Shown here piece by piece: positions 45,759-57,020 of a DNA stretch of 64,000 nucleotides. The notes under the pieces were generated by a model that saw nothing but the letters and a program-made list of their open reading frames with translations, did not search any database and was not told the DNA's origin. The stretch is from positions 49,924,274-49,988,273 of the forward strand of contig CM043942.1 of assembly GCA_014529385.2 (NCBI GenBank). Reading direction: 5' to 3'. Source of the DNA: Adiantum capillus-veneris (taxonomy: Eukaryota > Streptophyta > Polypodiopsida > Polypodiales > Pteridaceae). Each line of letters begins with the position of its first letter. The first letter of the stretch is position 1. Made by a program: the position numbers and the translations under genes.

Positions 45759-45780
45759 CCCCCCCCCCCCCCCCCCCCCC
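45759..45780. repeat. Poly-C run (22 C)
   Basis: Twenty-two consecutive C on the plus strand following an A-rich stretch. Confidence 0.95.
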
Positions 45781-46115
45781 GGTTCCCCCCTTCTCCAAAT
45801 TTGCGATTTGCAATAAAAACAGCTTATGCTTTTTCTCTATTGTATGAGAGTGTAGGGAGAGAGAATCCTCTCTCCTGCCGATGAGGAGAAACCTCACCCT
45901 AATGGAAAAAGCTTTTGGTATGTTATGTGTATGGTTATTGGATGCAACATGGAAGTGGATGGTGAGGGAATTCATGTTTTTTCAGCTCTCATTGTAACAA
46001 ACTTGGACACTCTAAGTCAAGATTCTACCGCGACACAGCAGAGGTTCACTTCAACACAGTTCACAATTCACAATTGATTCAACACGGCCCGATGGAGTTC
46101 CGTGCCTAGAGATAT

Positions 46116-46566
46116 TGGCCCCAAAGTCTGGCGCCCCTTTCGGTATTTCTTTTTGTATTAATCTAAGTTCAAAGTACAAGAGAGTGGGAGGGTTCTCACT
46201 CTCAGACTCTACGTCCAGATGCTTTGAGTTCTGAGGGGCTTATATTTAAAGGTTACAAGGGATGCCCATAAGCAAAGCCCGAAAAGCAGTCAATTTTTAA
46301 AAGCCTCTTAAATAAAGCAACTGGTCCAAAAGCTTCCCCAAAAACAGCCAGCATAAAATTCAGCTTGCGCAAAAGCTGGAATTCTATACAGCCTGCTTTT
46401 TTCGTACGCACTGTCACGTCAGCAGCTTCGCGTGAATTCCGCCGCATTTTTCGGAATCTGCCAGGTCACCCTGTCTCCGCGGGTGTTGCCAGCCGAGGTG
46501 TGTGTGTTCTCTGCTGCCCCACTTATAAGTGTGTCTAGGGCCATTATACGTCACCAGTTTGTGACA
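46116..46566 (-). repeat. LTR (3' LTR position) of a Gypsy relative, 451 bp
   Basis: In minus orientation it starts TGTCAC, directly after a polypurine tract (CAAGAGGGGGGTA, 46567-46580), and ends GGGGCCA. A TATA-like TTTAAATATAAG lies about 46236-46250 and the end region contains AGAAATACCGAAAGGGGCGCC. The first six and last seven bases, and the GAAATACCGAAAGGGGCGCC box, are shared with the 1.3-kb Gypsy-F LTRs, but the interior is different. It sits where the 3' LTR of Gypsy-F minus should be. Confidence 0.65.
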
Positions 46567-46961
46567 TACCCCCCTCTTGAAAGCATTGTAATTGCCCTCG
46601 ATTACGCCTGCAAAACAAACAAAGGCCATAAGCTGTTTTAGCAGACACTGATTGTTAGTACCCACGCTCTAGGAACAACACATCTAGCACATGTACCAAT
46701 CGACAGTCATCAGAGGATATCACTGGACATCACAGGACACCACATGGCAAATCACATTCAACAGTCATTCCAATCTCAGACTATGATTAATCGGCAACGT
46801 ATTTAGCAATCGCATCTAGATCCAATGGGGACCTCACAGATGCCCGATTAACTAATCCTTATTGCAATCATGTCTATAGAGATTTGTCACACCAAAATGC
46901 TGCAGTCATTTCGTCTATCACTTCCTGCACTTAAACAAGTCAAGTACAAATTAGTATCATA

Positions 46962-49900
46962 CTATCGGGAATTCCAAATTTTAAAGTCATTACAGCAGAA
47001 TAGTGTCAACTCACAGTATCCCTGAAACCCAATAGGGGTACCAAACCTATTCTTGATGGTATTCTTGTTCAGTGCACGGTAGTCTATGCACATACGCCAT
47101 GAGTCATCCTTTTTCTGCACCAACAACACTGGAGAACAGAATGGAGATAAACTGGGCTGAATCAGCCCCTTTTCTAACAGCTCCTGTACTTGGCTCATTA
47201 TCTCTTTCTGCTGAGCTGCACTAACCCTGTACGGAGGCTTATTTGGTGGGCTACTGCCTGGCACCAAATCTATCGCATTGTCCCGGGTCTCTCTGGCGGT
47301 AATTGAGACGGTAATGAATCGGAAAAGCAGTCACTATACTGTTGTAAAAACATTGACCTTTCTTTATCTAGCACAGATAAATTTGATTCATCACAATCTG
47401 ACACTTCACGTGCAAAAACCAAGTACGCAGAAAGATGCTTTTTCATTACAGAAGTAATAGCAGAAGCTGATACAGTGGGAATAGACTCCCCTTTAAGCTT
47501 TACATCCGGAATGTGAGTCTTTCCCCTGCTCTGTACAGTGATCTTTTTGTTGTAGGCATCCATGATTCCCTGTACACGAAACAACCAAGGAATACCTAAC
47601 AACACATCACATCCGTCCAGTGGCATGATATAAAATTCTTCAGCATCTACATAGGACTGGATATGTAGAGGCAGCTTTCCAATGATGGGTGTCACAGCCT
47701 CTGTATGGCCAGGACATGCCAAACCTGCCTCTGCTGTATACCCCATCTCTTCAGGTCTGATTCCCAACTTTGAAGCCAATTCTGGGGAAATAAAGTTGGC
47801 TTTGGCCCTTGGATCAAAGAAGATAAGCACTGTTTGATCCCTGACCTTTCCCCATGCTCTGCAAACCTCACTTGCATCTGAATTTGGCTTGTCGCCCACC
47901 ATATCTGGCACTAGACCAGCCATGGGCTTCTTTCCTTTCCTGTCCTCCTTGTCTTCAGAATCAGTTGGCCTTTTCTTTGTAGGACAATTGTAAGCAATGT
48001 GGCCAGGCTGCTCACAAATAAAGCATTTGTTCTTTGTCCTCAGGACCTTCTTTTGATGGTATTCTTGTTCAGTGCACGGTAGTCTATGCACATACGCCAT
48101 GAGTCATCCTTTTTCTGCACCAACAACACTGGAGAACAGAATGGAGATGAACTGGGCTGAATCAGCCCCTTTTCTAACAGCTCCTGTACTTGGCCCATTA
48201 TCTCTTTCTGCTGAGCCGCACTAACCCTGTACAGAGGCTTATTTGGTGGGCTACTGTCTGGCACCAAATCTATCGCATGGTCCTCGGGTCTCTCTGGCGG
48301 TAATTGAGACAGTAATGAATCGGAGAAACAGTCACTATACTGTTGTAAAAACATTGACCTTTCTTTATCTAGCACAGATAAATTTGATTCATCACAATCT
48401 GACACTTCACGTGCAAAAACCAAGTACGCAGAAAGATGCCTTTTCATTACAGAAGTAATAGCAGAAGCTGATACAGTAGGAATAGACTCCCCTTTAAGCT
48501 TTACATCCAGAATGTGAGTCTTTCCCCTGCTCTGTACAGTGATCTTTTTGTTGTAGGTATCCATGATTCCCTGTACACGAAAACAACCAAGGAATACCTA
48601 ACAACACATCACATCCGTCCAGTGGCATGATGTAAAATTCTTCAGCATCTACATAGGACTGGATATGTAGACGCAACTTTCCAATGATGGGTGTCACAGC
48701 CTCTGTATGGCTAGGACATGCCAAACCTGCCTCTGCTGTATACCCCATCTCTTCAGGTCTGATTCCCAACTTTGAAGCCAATTCTGGGGAAATAAAGTTG
48801 GCTTTGGCACCTGGATCAAAGAAGATAAGCACTGTTTGATCCCTGACCTTTCCCCATGCTCTGCAAAGCTCACTTGCATCTGAATTTGGCTTGTCGCCCA
48901 CCATATCTGGCACTAGACCAGCCATGGGCTTCTTTCCTTTCTTGTCCTCCTTGTCATCAGAATCAGCTGGCCTTTTCTTTGTAGGACAGTTGTAAGCAAT
49001 GTGGCCAGGCTGCTCACATATAAAGCATTTGTTCTCTGTCCTCAGGACCTTCTTTTGCTCTTCTGACTTGCGAGGAAAACGTCTTTTCCATTTCTTTGCT
49101 GGTCCCTTTTCTGATTCAGCCGTAGCTTTATCTTTCCCTGCATTGGCTGACTCCTGAGTCCCTTTCGGAGCCTCATTGGGAACGTGCTTCTTGGCTGAAT
49201 TTTTCTTGCCTGATCCTGCCTTGACGCCAGTGTTAAATTCACAATCTTCTCCCTTGAGCAAACCATTGCCAGTGTTTGCTACCTCGATGAGCTTCGTCAA
49301 AGTAGTGACTTTGGTCTTCGTGCAGTATTTTCTCAATCCTTTGGATAGGCCACAACAATATTTTTCAATCTGTTCTGTCAATGGCACAAACCTATAGGAA
49401 GTTACTGGAAGTAGAGCTTTTCAAAACTTTCGATTGTAATCATCCAGATTTCTGCAAGTGGCAGCATTAAGCTTGTGCCATTCTGTCATGACATCTGCTT
49501 CAAAGTCATCAAATAACCATGCTGCTGCAAAAATCTGCTTGAAGTAAATCCATGTGGACGGAGCGTGCCCTTGAAGCAATAAAGTTGTCCACCATTGTCC
49601 TGCATTCCCTGTCAAGAAAGTGGCTGCCTTGCGGACCTTTGAAGCCTCTGTAAAGTTTCCCCCTGCATAGGCCTTGTCAAACTGCTGGAGGAATGAGAGA
49701 GCCTTCTTCCTGTCATCAAACCCTGTAAAGGTCGTGAATGACACACCTTTGCCACCTTCTTTGTACGGAGTTGGCCTCTCCAGCGGCGTTAAATTGTCAT
49801 ATGGAAGTGACTGAAACATGGGAACATTATTAGGGTTCATTGGTGTTCCCTGACCGCAATTAAGTTGACCTGGAAACGCCATATTTGGCTGCTGATTTGT

Positions 49901-50584
49901 AATTCCAGCCATACCAAAATTTGCTTGTGGCATCCCAAATTGGCCCTGAGTGCTCTGAAACCCTGGTAGCATGCCCGTGACACCATACATGGGGTTGGGT
50001 ATCATCGTTTGAGCACTCCCGAACATTGTTCCTGGCGTGTAAAACTGATTTCCAGGTGCATGACCAGCCATGCTCTGGAATACCGATCCACCTCCAAAAT
50101 AGCCAGGGCGTACTGAAGGTGGTGGGAAGACCTGTTGCATAGCCTGTAGGTTGCTTTCGTGCCCATTAGAACCAACTATAGGCTGCTGAAAGGTGGCGGA
50201 CTCAACTGGTACAGCTTGAAAGACTGGCATCTCAGCCACCTGTTCTTGCACCTTAGGCACAGGTTGTGGAGACTGCATGTTCTCCGTCAAGTGTACAGGT
50301 GTTTCCATTGACTGTGCAGTATGAATCACCTGTGCTCGAGCCTTAACAGGCTTTTGAATATGATCCAGTGACCCAACTTGCTGAGACGGAACAGGAGGTT
50401 GCAGAAAGGCTAAAAACCTCGGATTCTGCATTACTTGTGTGAACATAGCCACAGCAGTAGCCTACTGGGTCGTGAATATATCATCATCTGTCTGTGGTGG
50501 TCTTGAGGACTCACCCACTTCATGTGTCTGTTGACCCTGTGAAGAGGAAACCTCTTCAGTCACATCATATGGTCTGTCAACCAT
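46962..50584 (-). pseudogene. Gypsy-F minus gag-pol polyprotein (broken, duplicated, truncated)
   Basis: The start is ATG at 50582-50584 (MVDRPYDVTEEVSSSQGQQ). Gag has a Gln/Pro/Gly/Met-rich N-terminal half with repeated GQFGMPQANFGMAG-like runs, then a Retrotrans_gag segment (GNAGQWWTTLLLQG, STWIYFKQIFAAAW, EIEKY-like CCGL). Then come zinc knuckle CFICEQPGHIAYNC, protease FFDPGAKANFIS and LLGIPWLF, and early [22 protein letters not shown] and [11 protein letters not shown]. Zinc knuckle to RT is present twice. Stops: TAG at 50462-50464 (Leu in the other copy) and TGA at 49421-49423 (Trp in the other copy). RT ends at NKNTIKNRF and runs into foreign sequence. Confidence 0.9.
47055..49057 (-). 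repeat. About 1-kb tandem duplication inside Gypsy-F minus
   Basis: Units 48056-49057 and 47055-48055 correspond base for base at offsets of 1002 to 1000. They cover the end of gag, zinc knuckle, protease and RT start. At the joint, ATCAA-AAGAAGG links an RT end to a zinc-knuckle start, pointing to unequal exchange at a short A/G-rich match. The units differ by scattered substitutions and indels. Confidence 0.95.
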
Positions 50585-50858
50585 AATTACAATTCCCTGT
50601 GTCTGGTCTATGATCCCCTGCGTCTTCAAGCCCAACCTGACCAAGGCTCACTTCTATGGGAAAAAGTGATTTAATCCCGTCGATGGAACCATGTAACCGG
50701 CCTGTTCAATCCAAAAAGGGCGGTAGACTTTACTTCAAACCTTGATTTAGTTTTCACCCATTATCAGTCGTCTATTATACCTGCGCTATAGTGACACAAG
50801 AGAGGGGAATGGGATACAGATGCTAGAATGCACGTGTATGAGAAGACCGACACCAGAT

Positions 50859-52167
50859 TGGCCCCTAACTTAGGCGCCCCTTTCGGTATTTCTTTATTGT
50901 TTAAAAGAGGGAATAAACGCTGTGGTTCTTTCCAAGCTGCCCCGCACAACCTTGGCTGAATTTTGACTGTTCTGGTCTGATTTCGGCAGCATAACTGTAC
51001 TAGAACCCTTCACAGTCAGTATTCCCACGCATTAAATGACTTTCCCGACGCATACGGGCACTTTGCAAAACCTGGCGAGAATCTGCAGCACGCTGAATTC
51101 TCTGTTTTCAGCCCTGAAAATGCGCCAGATCGTCTGTACAGCGGTCCCCTTGCGTCCGCGAACCTCCTGGGGGTATTAGGGTCCGTTTAGGGCCAAAACC
51201 CTAAACCTGCAAAAATACACAGCAGGCTGTAATTCACTGTTTCGGGCTCCGTTTCGCGTGCCGGTCGCATCCGTAGCAAGTCCTCGAGCTCCCGCACCTG
51301 TAGGGCTACTTGCCCTTTGAATCAGACGAGATTTCTGGCGTGAAACCTCTCGGAATTCACCTGTACCTGCGGGGGGATTAGCCGCTAGCTAATCCAGTAC
51401 CTGTGCAAGAGGCTCTTGGCCTCGGCAATCGCGCATGAACCCACACAACTGTACATTGGTCAAATGAAGAGCCCACTAGTGGGGCATAACATACTGCCAA
51501 AGGGGAGAGAGAGGGCAGTGCGTAGCGTGCAGGGCATCACTCCTGGCACCACACTGTGCATAAGAGGGAAAGCCAGCACTCCATAGCTCTTAACCTGTGA
51601 CAAATTCTGAAAATCAGCCTCTCCTAGCTTAAAAATCAGCGCCCAATTTTTTGCATGAGGAAAGTGCACAGAATTGTCCCACTTGGCACATTTACAAGCA
51701 TTTTCCCGTTTCGGGGTTGCCGCCTAAAAATCTCCCAACCGGTTGCCCAGTGGACTTCACGGTAGAGTAAGAAAATGTTCCCTTTGTCATTCCGGAGGTA
51801 ATGACGCCAACACATTTTCAGGTCCCAAAATAGCAGTTCCCTAAATTTTAGGAGATGCTGCCATTGTATCTTTCTAGGTCATCCGACCCTCTTTGTACAC
51901 TGTGGCCACATCTAGAACTGAAATGTAGCCTCTGTAGCAAAGGATTCCACTTTGGCTAGTCAGTGACCCCACTTGGCTAACCATAGTCCTTGTCCAACTT
52001 TAGTGCTCTCTTGCCCTCAGGCCTGGACTCCCTCTGGACAGTTCCACACTAGCTATGCAATGCAGAGCAGTTAGATTTCCCGAGGGGTGTTTCCAAAAAG
52101 TGAAAGTAAATAGATAATAAGAAAGAAATCAACAAAAAGGATAAATAGTAGTCACACGCTGGTGATA
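50859..52167 (-). repeat. Gypsy-F minus 5' LTR (1309 bp)
   Basis: Matches 59123-60429 along its whole length with small differences. In element orientation it starts TATCACCAGCG (TGTCACCAGCG in the plus copy) and ends GGGGCCA. The promoter box corresponding to TATAAAT in the plus copy reads TGTAAAT here. Confidence 0.85.
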
Positions 52168-52557
52168 GCAGGGTTGATCTGATCCCAAAACGCTAGCTTT
52201 AGGCTTCTGCTCCAAAAACACTAGGTCTCCTGGGGGGTTCTGTTGAGAAGTTGCCTGTTCAGCGTGGAGCTCCTGCTGCCTCTTCTACCATTGAGTGCTA
52301 ACTTGGGTTTGCTTATATACAAATTAGCAAAATTGCCCTACCTACTTTTGTTGGAAAGTCACTTAAATTAATAAGCGAAAAATGTCAAAAATAGGGAAAA
52401 TAGCCTAAAATCACTGGAAAATTCCCCTAACTGATTCTAGTGGATTCTGATGGAAATACTGATGATCATGCTGTGTGCAACGAGGGGATATGCATCTACA
52501 CTAAGTGACTGGGCATGCACGGTCTATGAATAGGCTCAGAAAAGTGCCAGATCACTT
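52168..52557. other. Non-coding stretch with LTR-like features
   Basis: On the minus strand TTGTATATAAGCAAACCC (about 52315-52332) looks like a TATA region followed by leader sequence. No gene is seen. It may be part of an LTR into which Gypsy-F inserted. Confidence 0.35.
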
Positions 52558-53022
52558 CTAATCTAGACTGACTGGACTGACTGAAACCTGATCATGTTGT
52601 AGCTTGTCCACGGACACATAGGCTGGATGTGTCACGTGACTCCCATCCGATTGGAAGTGATCTCGAGCCGTGGCGCCAATTTCCGGTGAAATAAAGTTGG
52701 CCTTGGCTCCTCCATCAAAGAAGATCAGGGCTTCTTGGTCTTTTCTCTTTGCCCAAAGCTCGGCATAAGTTCTGTACTCTCGTCCAACGTGATGGGATCG
52801 GTACCCACGCAATCTGGAACCAGTCCTGTTTTCATCTTGCCTTTCTTCCACGTTCCTCAGCTGCTCTCGAACTCTCAGGCCTTTCGTCATCCTTGTCGTT
52901 CTGTTCTTTCTATGCCTTTTTAGGGCACTTTGCGGAGATATGTCCAGTTTCCCCGCATCCAAAGCACTTCCCTTCCCTAATGAAGCGAGCCCGCTCCTGA
53001 GGAGTAAGCTTGGGTCGTGCTG
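52558..53022 (-). pseudogene. Gypsy-G gag/protease fragment
   Basis: Minus-strand reading ARPKLTPQERARFIREGK, zinc knuckle CFGCGETGHISAKCPKK, an acidic/basic linker, then KDQEALIFFDGGAKANFISP, a retropepsin start related to the Gypsy-F FFDPGAKANFIS. Stops or a frame change lie after the zinc knuckle (near 52920) and at 52558. The upstream gag is cut off by the hAT terminus at 53023. It is a relative of Gypsy-F but clearly a different member. Confidence 0.8.
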
Positions 53023-53034
53023 CAGGGTGGAAAG

Positions 53035-53125
53035 GTACGTAGTGTACGGTACGGTTTAGGTACGTACGGAACGCACTTCCGTACTGAACCAACCTTTAGG
53101 TACGTGATAGGTACGTACCATTTGT
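53035..53125. repeat. hAT left subterminal GTACGTAC repeats
   Basis: At least six GTAC-centred motifs (GGTACGTA, GTACGGTACGG, GGTACGTACGG, GGTACGTGATAGGTACGTACC). In hAT elements such motifs serve as transposase binding sites; inferred here. Confidence 0.75.
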
Positions 53126-53435
53126 AAAAAAAGATAATTACACTAAATTTAAGTTCACAAACCTTTCAAAATTCAGCCTCATTAACAATGCAATGCTGAA
53201 AATAAACATATTGAACATAAAACTTAATGACTCAAGACTCAATACTCAATGAGAAAACCAATGACCATAAATCATAAAACCAAATAACAACTACAAACAT
53301 CATGTCCATGTCATCAGCCAGAAGTCGGCATATACCATACAAACTGAATCAAGATCCAAAACAAAGTATTGTGAAATACTACAATGCCATGATAACAATG
53401 AAAGTCTGTTGCAGCCTGTCCTCCAAAGCATGCAG

Positions 53436-56188
53436 TCACCAGTGTGCACTAAGACGTGCAGCCTCAAAAGTCTGTGTCAGATGCGGAAGATGAATCGTCG
53501 GTATAGTGAGCAAGCCCCCATCATCAAGGACATTGCCCTCCTCATCAAACTCAGGGTCAGGCTTAGCATATGTCAACTCTGGTACAAGCACCTTTGCACC
53601 ACAAGCCTCCTCAGGCATATCAACAATCTCTCCATGGATGAGCCGGACAGCTTCATTTCCTCGCCTGCGATTGGAGCGAATAGGAAGCTTCCCCCCGCGA
53701 ATACTTTCTCGTCTCACAGTGTCTGGATCTCCTCCCACCGTGCATAGAGGAAGGCTAAGAGCTCGTGCATGTGATCTAGTCACACGACGATCCACGCTCT
53801 CGAGCTCTCTATGCAGTTCTTTGAGAATCTGCTCTTGCTTGTCTCTGATCTGTCGGTCCACCTCCTCTGGTCTAGGATCATCTACCATTTTCAGCTCTGT
53901 CGCATCAACCTGTTGAAGAGTAAAATAAAGTTAAAATGACTTATTTATGGCATATGCTTGCAGGTTGAGTTTAAAGTGGCCAACATCGAGATAATTTACC
54001 TGTTTGGGTTGCCCCAAAGAATGGTAACTCCGCACGAGCCTCATGTTGGCTCTGCAATACACCAACTTTTCCAACTAAGAAGTGCTAAGGCGATTTCGAA
54101 TCTTCGTGTGTATGAGAGAGTAAGCACTCCAATTGCGCTCACATGCTCCAGTCGAGCAATCCTGCTCAGTGCTCAAGCAAGAGCACAATCATCAATGCAC
54201 ACAAAATTAGGAGAGTGACAAGTGTCAAGGAATATAAAGATGAAGTTAGAAGTAGTATATACAATGGAATCATTGATGGTAGTTTCCTAACCTGAGAAAG
54301 GATACGAAGAGCAACGCGTGAGAGGTTGGGAAGACCAACTCTCCCATACGAAGTGCCACCACGTCAAAGGATACTTTGTGGCTTCCTTCCTCAAAGAAAC
54401 TGCTCTTGTGAAAGAAGCGCCAATGCCATTCATGTAGTTGGTGAATTCCTTGTCTATCCCAAGCTGATCATCCTCTGAAAACATGAGCCCAACATACTCT
54501 GATTGTTTAGCTCTGGCGATCTGTAGAGAGGATGAAGCATGGCAGCCACCGCATGCATGGGACGGCTCATGAAAGTCCAGCGGCTCTCAACACATCCCAA
54601 TAAATCTGATCGGCTGAAATATCAAAACAACTTGTCAATACAAGTTAGAACTTAGACTTGATGGTTAAAACAGACAACCATTAGAACATGAGGAACCCCT
54701 TACCGATCAATAGTCAACAGAGAGCATTTGGAAACGTGGTCTTTCATCTGCATAAACAGATGATAGACTAGTCCCAAGGTCGATCCCTCCATATCCGTCA
54801 ATCGAAGGAGGACGTAGACTGGCTTGAGTGCCACTAAAAGAGCGTGCACTTCCTGCCAAAATCTCTCATCAAGGATCCGTCTTTGCAAGTATTTTGTAGA
54901 TTCATCTTGCGATCTTGACATGCCTCGCCATTTTGGATCCACCACTGTCTGGTGTAGCGGATCTCTAAGTTTGTAGAGCCTCTGTAAAACCAAGTAAATG
55001 TAGGCAAACCTGGTTTTTGAAGGCCGAACCATATCCAAAGTGCTATGGCTGCGGAAGATAGCAAGAGCCTGATGTTTCTTGCGAAAGAATGTGGTGACCT
55101 TGACTACATCTGCAACTATGGGCTGCACCCATGAAAGTTTGCCAATATCCTCCATGAGCAAATCCAAACAATGTGCAGCAGATGGAGTCCACACTATGCC
55201 AGGAAACTGTTGCTCGACCATAAATCCCATTGCCTTGCAATTAGCTGCATTATCTGTCACCACCTGCATAACATTCTCCTTGCCAACCTCCTCTATGGCT
55301 GTTTTGATGTGACTAAATATAAACTCAGCCGTGATCTTTTCCCCTGCTTTTCAAGCATCCACAGCACGCAAGAAATAGGTGCCCAAAGCAGAAGACACAA
55401 GGATTGATTATGTGTCGTCTGCTAATGTCTGCCCAACCATCTGAGATAATGGTGCATCCTAACTCCTTCCATTCAGCTTTCACAGGCGTAAGTGCCTTGT
55501 CAATTAAGGCCTTCTGTTCATCTAACATAGTGGTGTGCATCTTGGTGTAATCAAGACGTGTCCATGTCTCAGTAGGCCCCACCTGTGCAATGGATTTTTA
55601 CCATTCTTTTCCACTGATATGTGCGCAAAACATTCAAAGATATATTGCACTCAATAAGAGTGCGACATATCTCCATCTCTACCACCCTCTGACGCTCTTT
55701 GACCCAAGCTTGAGAAGAGATGCGACTAGGCAAAGTGGTCTGCGTTGGTGTTTCAGATGTACCTTTTTCACGTGGCAAGGAATCCTCATCTTCACCGCCA
55801 ACACGTGCTCTCTTCCTGGAAGTAGGGGGTTGCATGGAGGCCGAACCTCCTCCAACCTCTGTCTCCGCACCTAAAGACTCCAGCTCTCCAACAAAAGCAT
55901 CATGTAAAGCATCCTGTGTGCTGGGAGCACCTCTCAAATCAGGAGCACCAACAGGAAAATACTCTTCAATAAGCTGCTCCCTCAAAGGTGGTGGTATTTT
56001 CTCACATGCACCAATTTGATCAGTGCACACGATGCTTGTCAAGTGCTTTTTGACTGGCGTATGGTGTACTGGTCCGCACAATACTTGCATTGCCATAAGC
56101 GTGTGCCGGAACCTTGCTGAGAAGTGGTCGTGATGATGCTCAACACATTGGTGTGGAGCGATCAGTTGGGGTTGGTTTTACGGGGCAT
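53436..56188 (-). pseudogene. hAT transposase, spliced and decayed
   Basis: A likely ATG is at 56186-56188 (MPRKTNPN, then a stop). The BED zinc finger reads LWQCKYC and, after a frameshift, KKHLTSIVC and GACEKIPPPLREQLIEEYF. A DUF659-like part follows (LDEQKALIDKALTPVKAEWK, GCTIISDGWADISRR; then VVTDNAANCKAMGFMVE and SAAHCLDLLMEDIGKL at 55269-54700). An exon to about 54613-54500 has SRWTFMSRPMHAVAAMLHP. The hATC dimerisation part has WWHFVWES, LPNLSRVALRILSQ and, after an intron (about 54290-54166), ACERNWSAYSLIHTKIRNRL. The final exon ends at 53436. At least four frameshifts and three stops disable it. Confidence 0.85.
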
Positions 56189-56484
56189 AATGAATCCTGC
56201 ACATTGCAAATGCAAAAGAGTGCACACATGAGGAGTACGGAGTGCGAGAAGAGTACGGAGTGCATGGTGGCAGAAGCAGTACCTTTTCACGCGCGTAGCT
56301 CGGCTCTGCAGGTCTCTATGCACTGCTCTACAGACTTCTCTGTAACAGAACAGAGACTCTTTTGGTTTCGTGGTCGATTAAAAAAGCCTGAGGCTTTCTC
56401 CCCTTCACACTATTAAGCCCATCTGAAAGCGCCCCCTAGCGCAACTCGTCCGAGGAGAAAACGCCCTTTTTTTTTTTAAATGTT

Positions 56485-56550
56485 GCATTGTACCGTACGT
56501 ATCGTACCGTACGGCTGTACTGTACGGAATGGCACCGTACGTACGTACGG
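56485..56550. repeat. hAT right subterminal GTACGTAC repeats
   Basis: CCGTACGTATCGTACCGTACGG and CCGTACGTACGTACGG sit just inside the right end, mirroring the left block. Confidence 0.75.
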
Positions 56551-56561
56551 ATTCCACCTTG

Positions 56562-57007
56562 GTTTTCAGCTCGTCGTCGTCGCATCATCGTCATTGCCGT
56601 CGTCACCGACATAGAGTCAGAATTCAGCAGATAAAGATTTGCAGATTTCAGCCCTTAGCGTTTTCAGATTTCAGCCTGTCTTGTCGTCGTCCCCATCGTC
56701 GTCGACATCGTCGGCAAGTCCAAAGCATTGTAGAGATTTGTGCAATCAATAGTAGACCTCTCTCGCCATAGAGAGTGGGGCCTTCGGAGGAGGGTTTGAC
56801 AACATTCTGGTGTCGTATTCTCTTCTCTCTCTATCTCTCAGTCTCAGCACCTTCATTCACAGTGTTCACCACTTTGTTTGTGTCCATTGCACTCTCTCAC
56901 TAAAGGAACGGAAGGCTCTCCCTTCCGTAAGTAAAAGGAATCCCTGAGCACAGTTCGAAGCACTCATCTTGAACAAAGTTCAACGTTCACTTCCGCTGCA
57001 ACTTACA
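56562..57007 (+). repeat. Gypsy-H 5' LTR, right part
   Basis: The sequence ends CTTACA directly before a Met-type primer site, so its right edge is an LTR end. It starts with a GTC/TCG trinucleotide-rich block (56567-56720). The LTR start is not recognised; it may be cut by the hAT element at 56561. Confidence 0.6.
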
Positions 57008-57008
57008 T

Positions 57009-57020
57009 TGGTATCCGAGC
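57009..57020 (+). other. Gypsy-H primer-binding site
   Basis: TGGTATCCGAGC, one base different from the initiator-Met complement TGGTATCAGAGC, one base after the LTR. Confidence 0.85.

Larger units (their letters stand above)
41840..46115. other. Long stretch with no recognised gene
   Basis: I find no domain in any frame. Frames at 42018-42281, 42535-42810, 43118-43537, 44211-44477 and 44559-44810 are isolated or run through CT repeats. The stretch holds three CT microsatellites and a poly-C run, listed separately. Confidence 0.45.
46567..52167 (-). mobile_element. Gypsy-F minus: chromovirus-like Gypsy with deletion and internal duplication
   Basis: In element orientation: 5' LTR (52167-50859), leader, gag from 50584, zinc knuckle, protease and the start of RT, after which the polyprotein is cut at about 47054 and replaced by unrelated sequence running to the polypurine tract at 46580. 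A 1-kb segment from zinc knuckle to early RT occurs twice in tandem. It is the same family as the plus-strand copy at 59123-64000. RT palm, RNase H and integrase are missing. Confidence 0.9.
53023..56561 (-). mobile_element. hAT DNA transposon, about 3.5 kb
   Basis: The left end CAGGGTGGAA (53023) and the right end, read inward, CAAGGTGGAA (56561) form a 10-bp terminal inverted repeat with one mismatch. Both ends are followed by dense GTACGTAC/CCGTACGG subterminal motifs (53035-53125 and 56485-56550). Inside is a minus-strand hAT transposase gene with BED finger, DUF659-like part and C-terminal dimerisation domain. The expected 8-bp target duplication is not seen (TCGTGCTG at left, GTTTTCAG at right). 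Confidence 0.85.

Noticed and set aside
47055-49057. Considered as two separate Gypsy insertions
   Set aside because: No LTR or primer site between the units, and the joint links RT directly to the zinc knuckle, so an internal tandem duplication is simpler.
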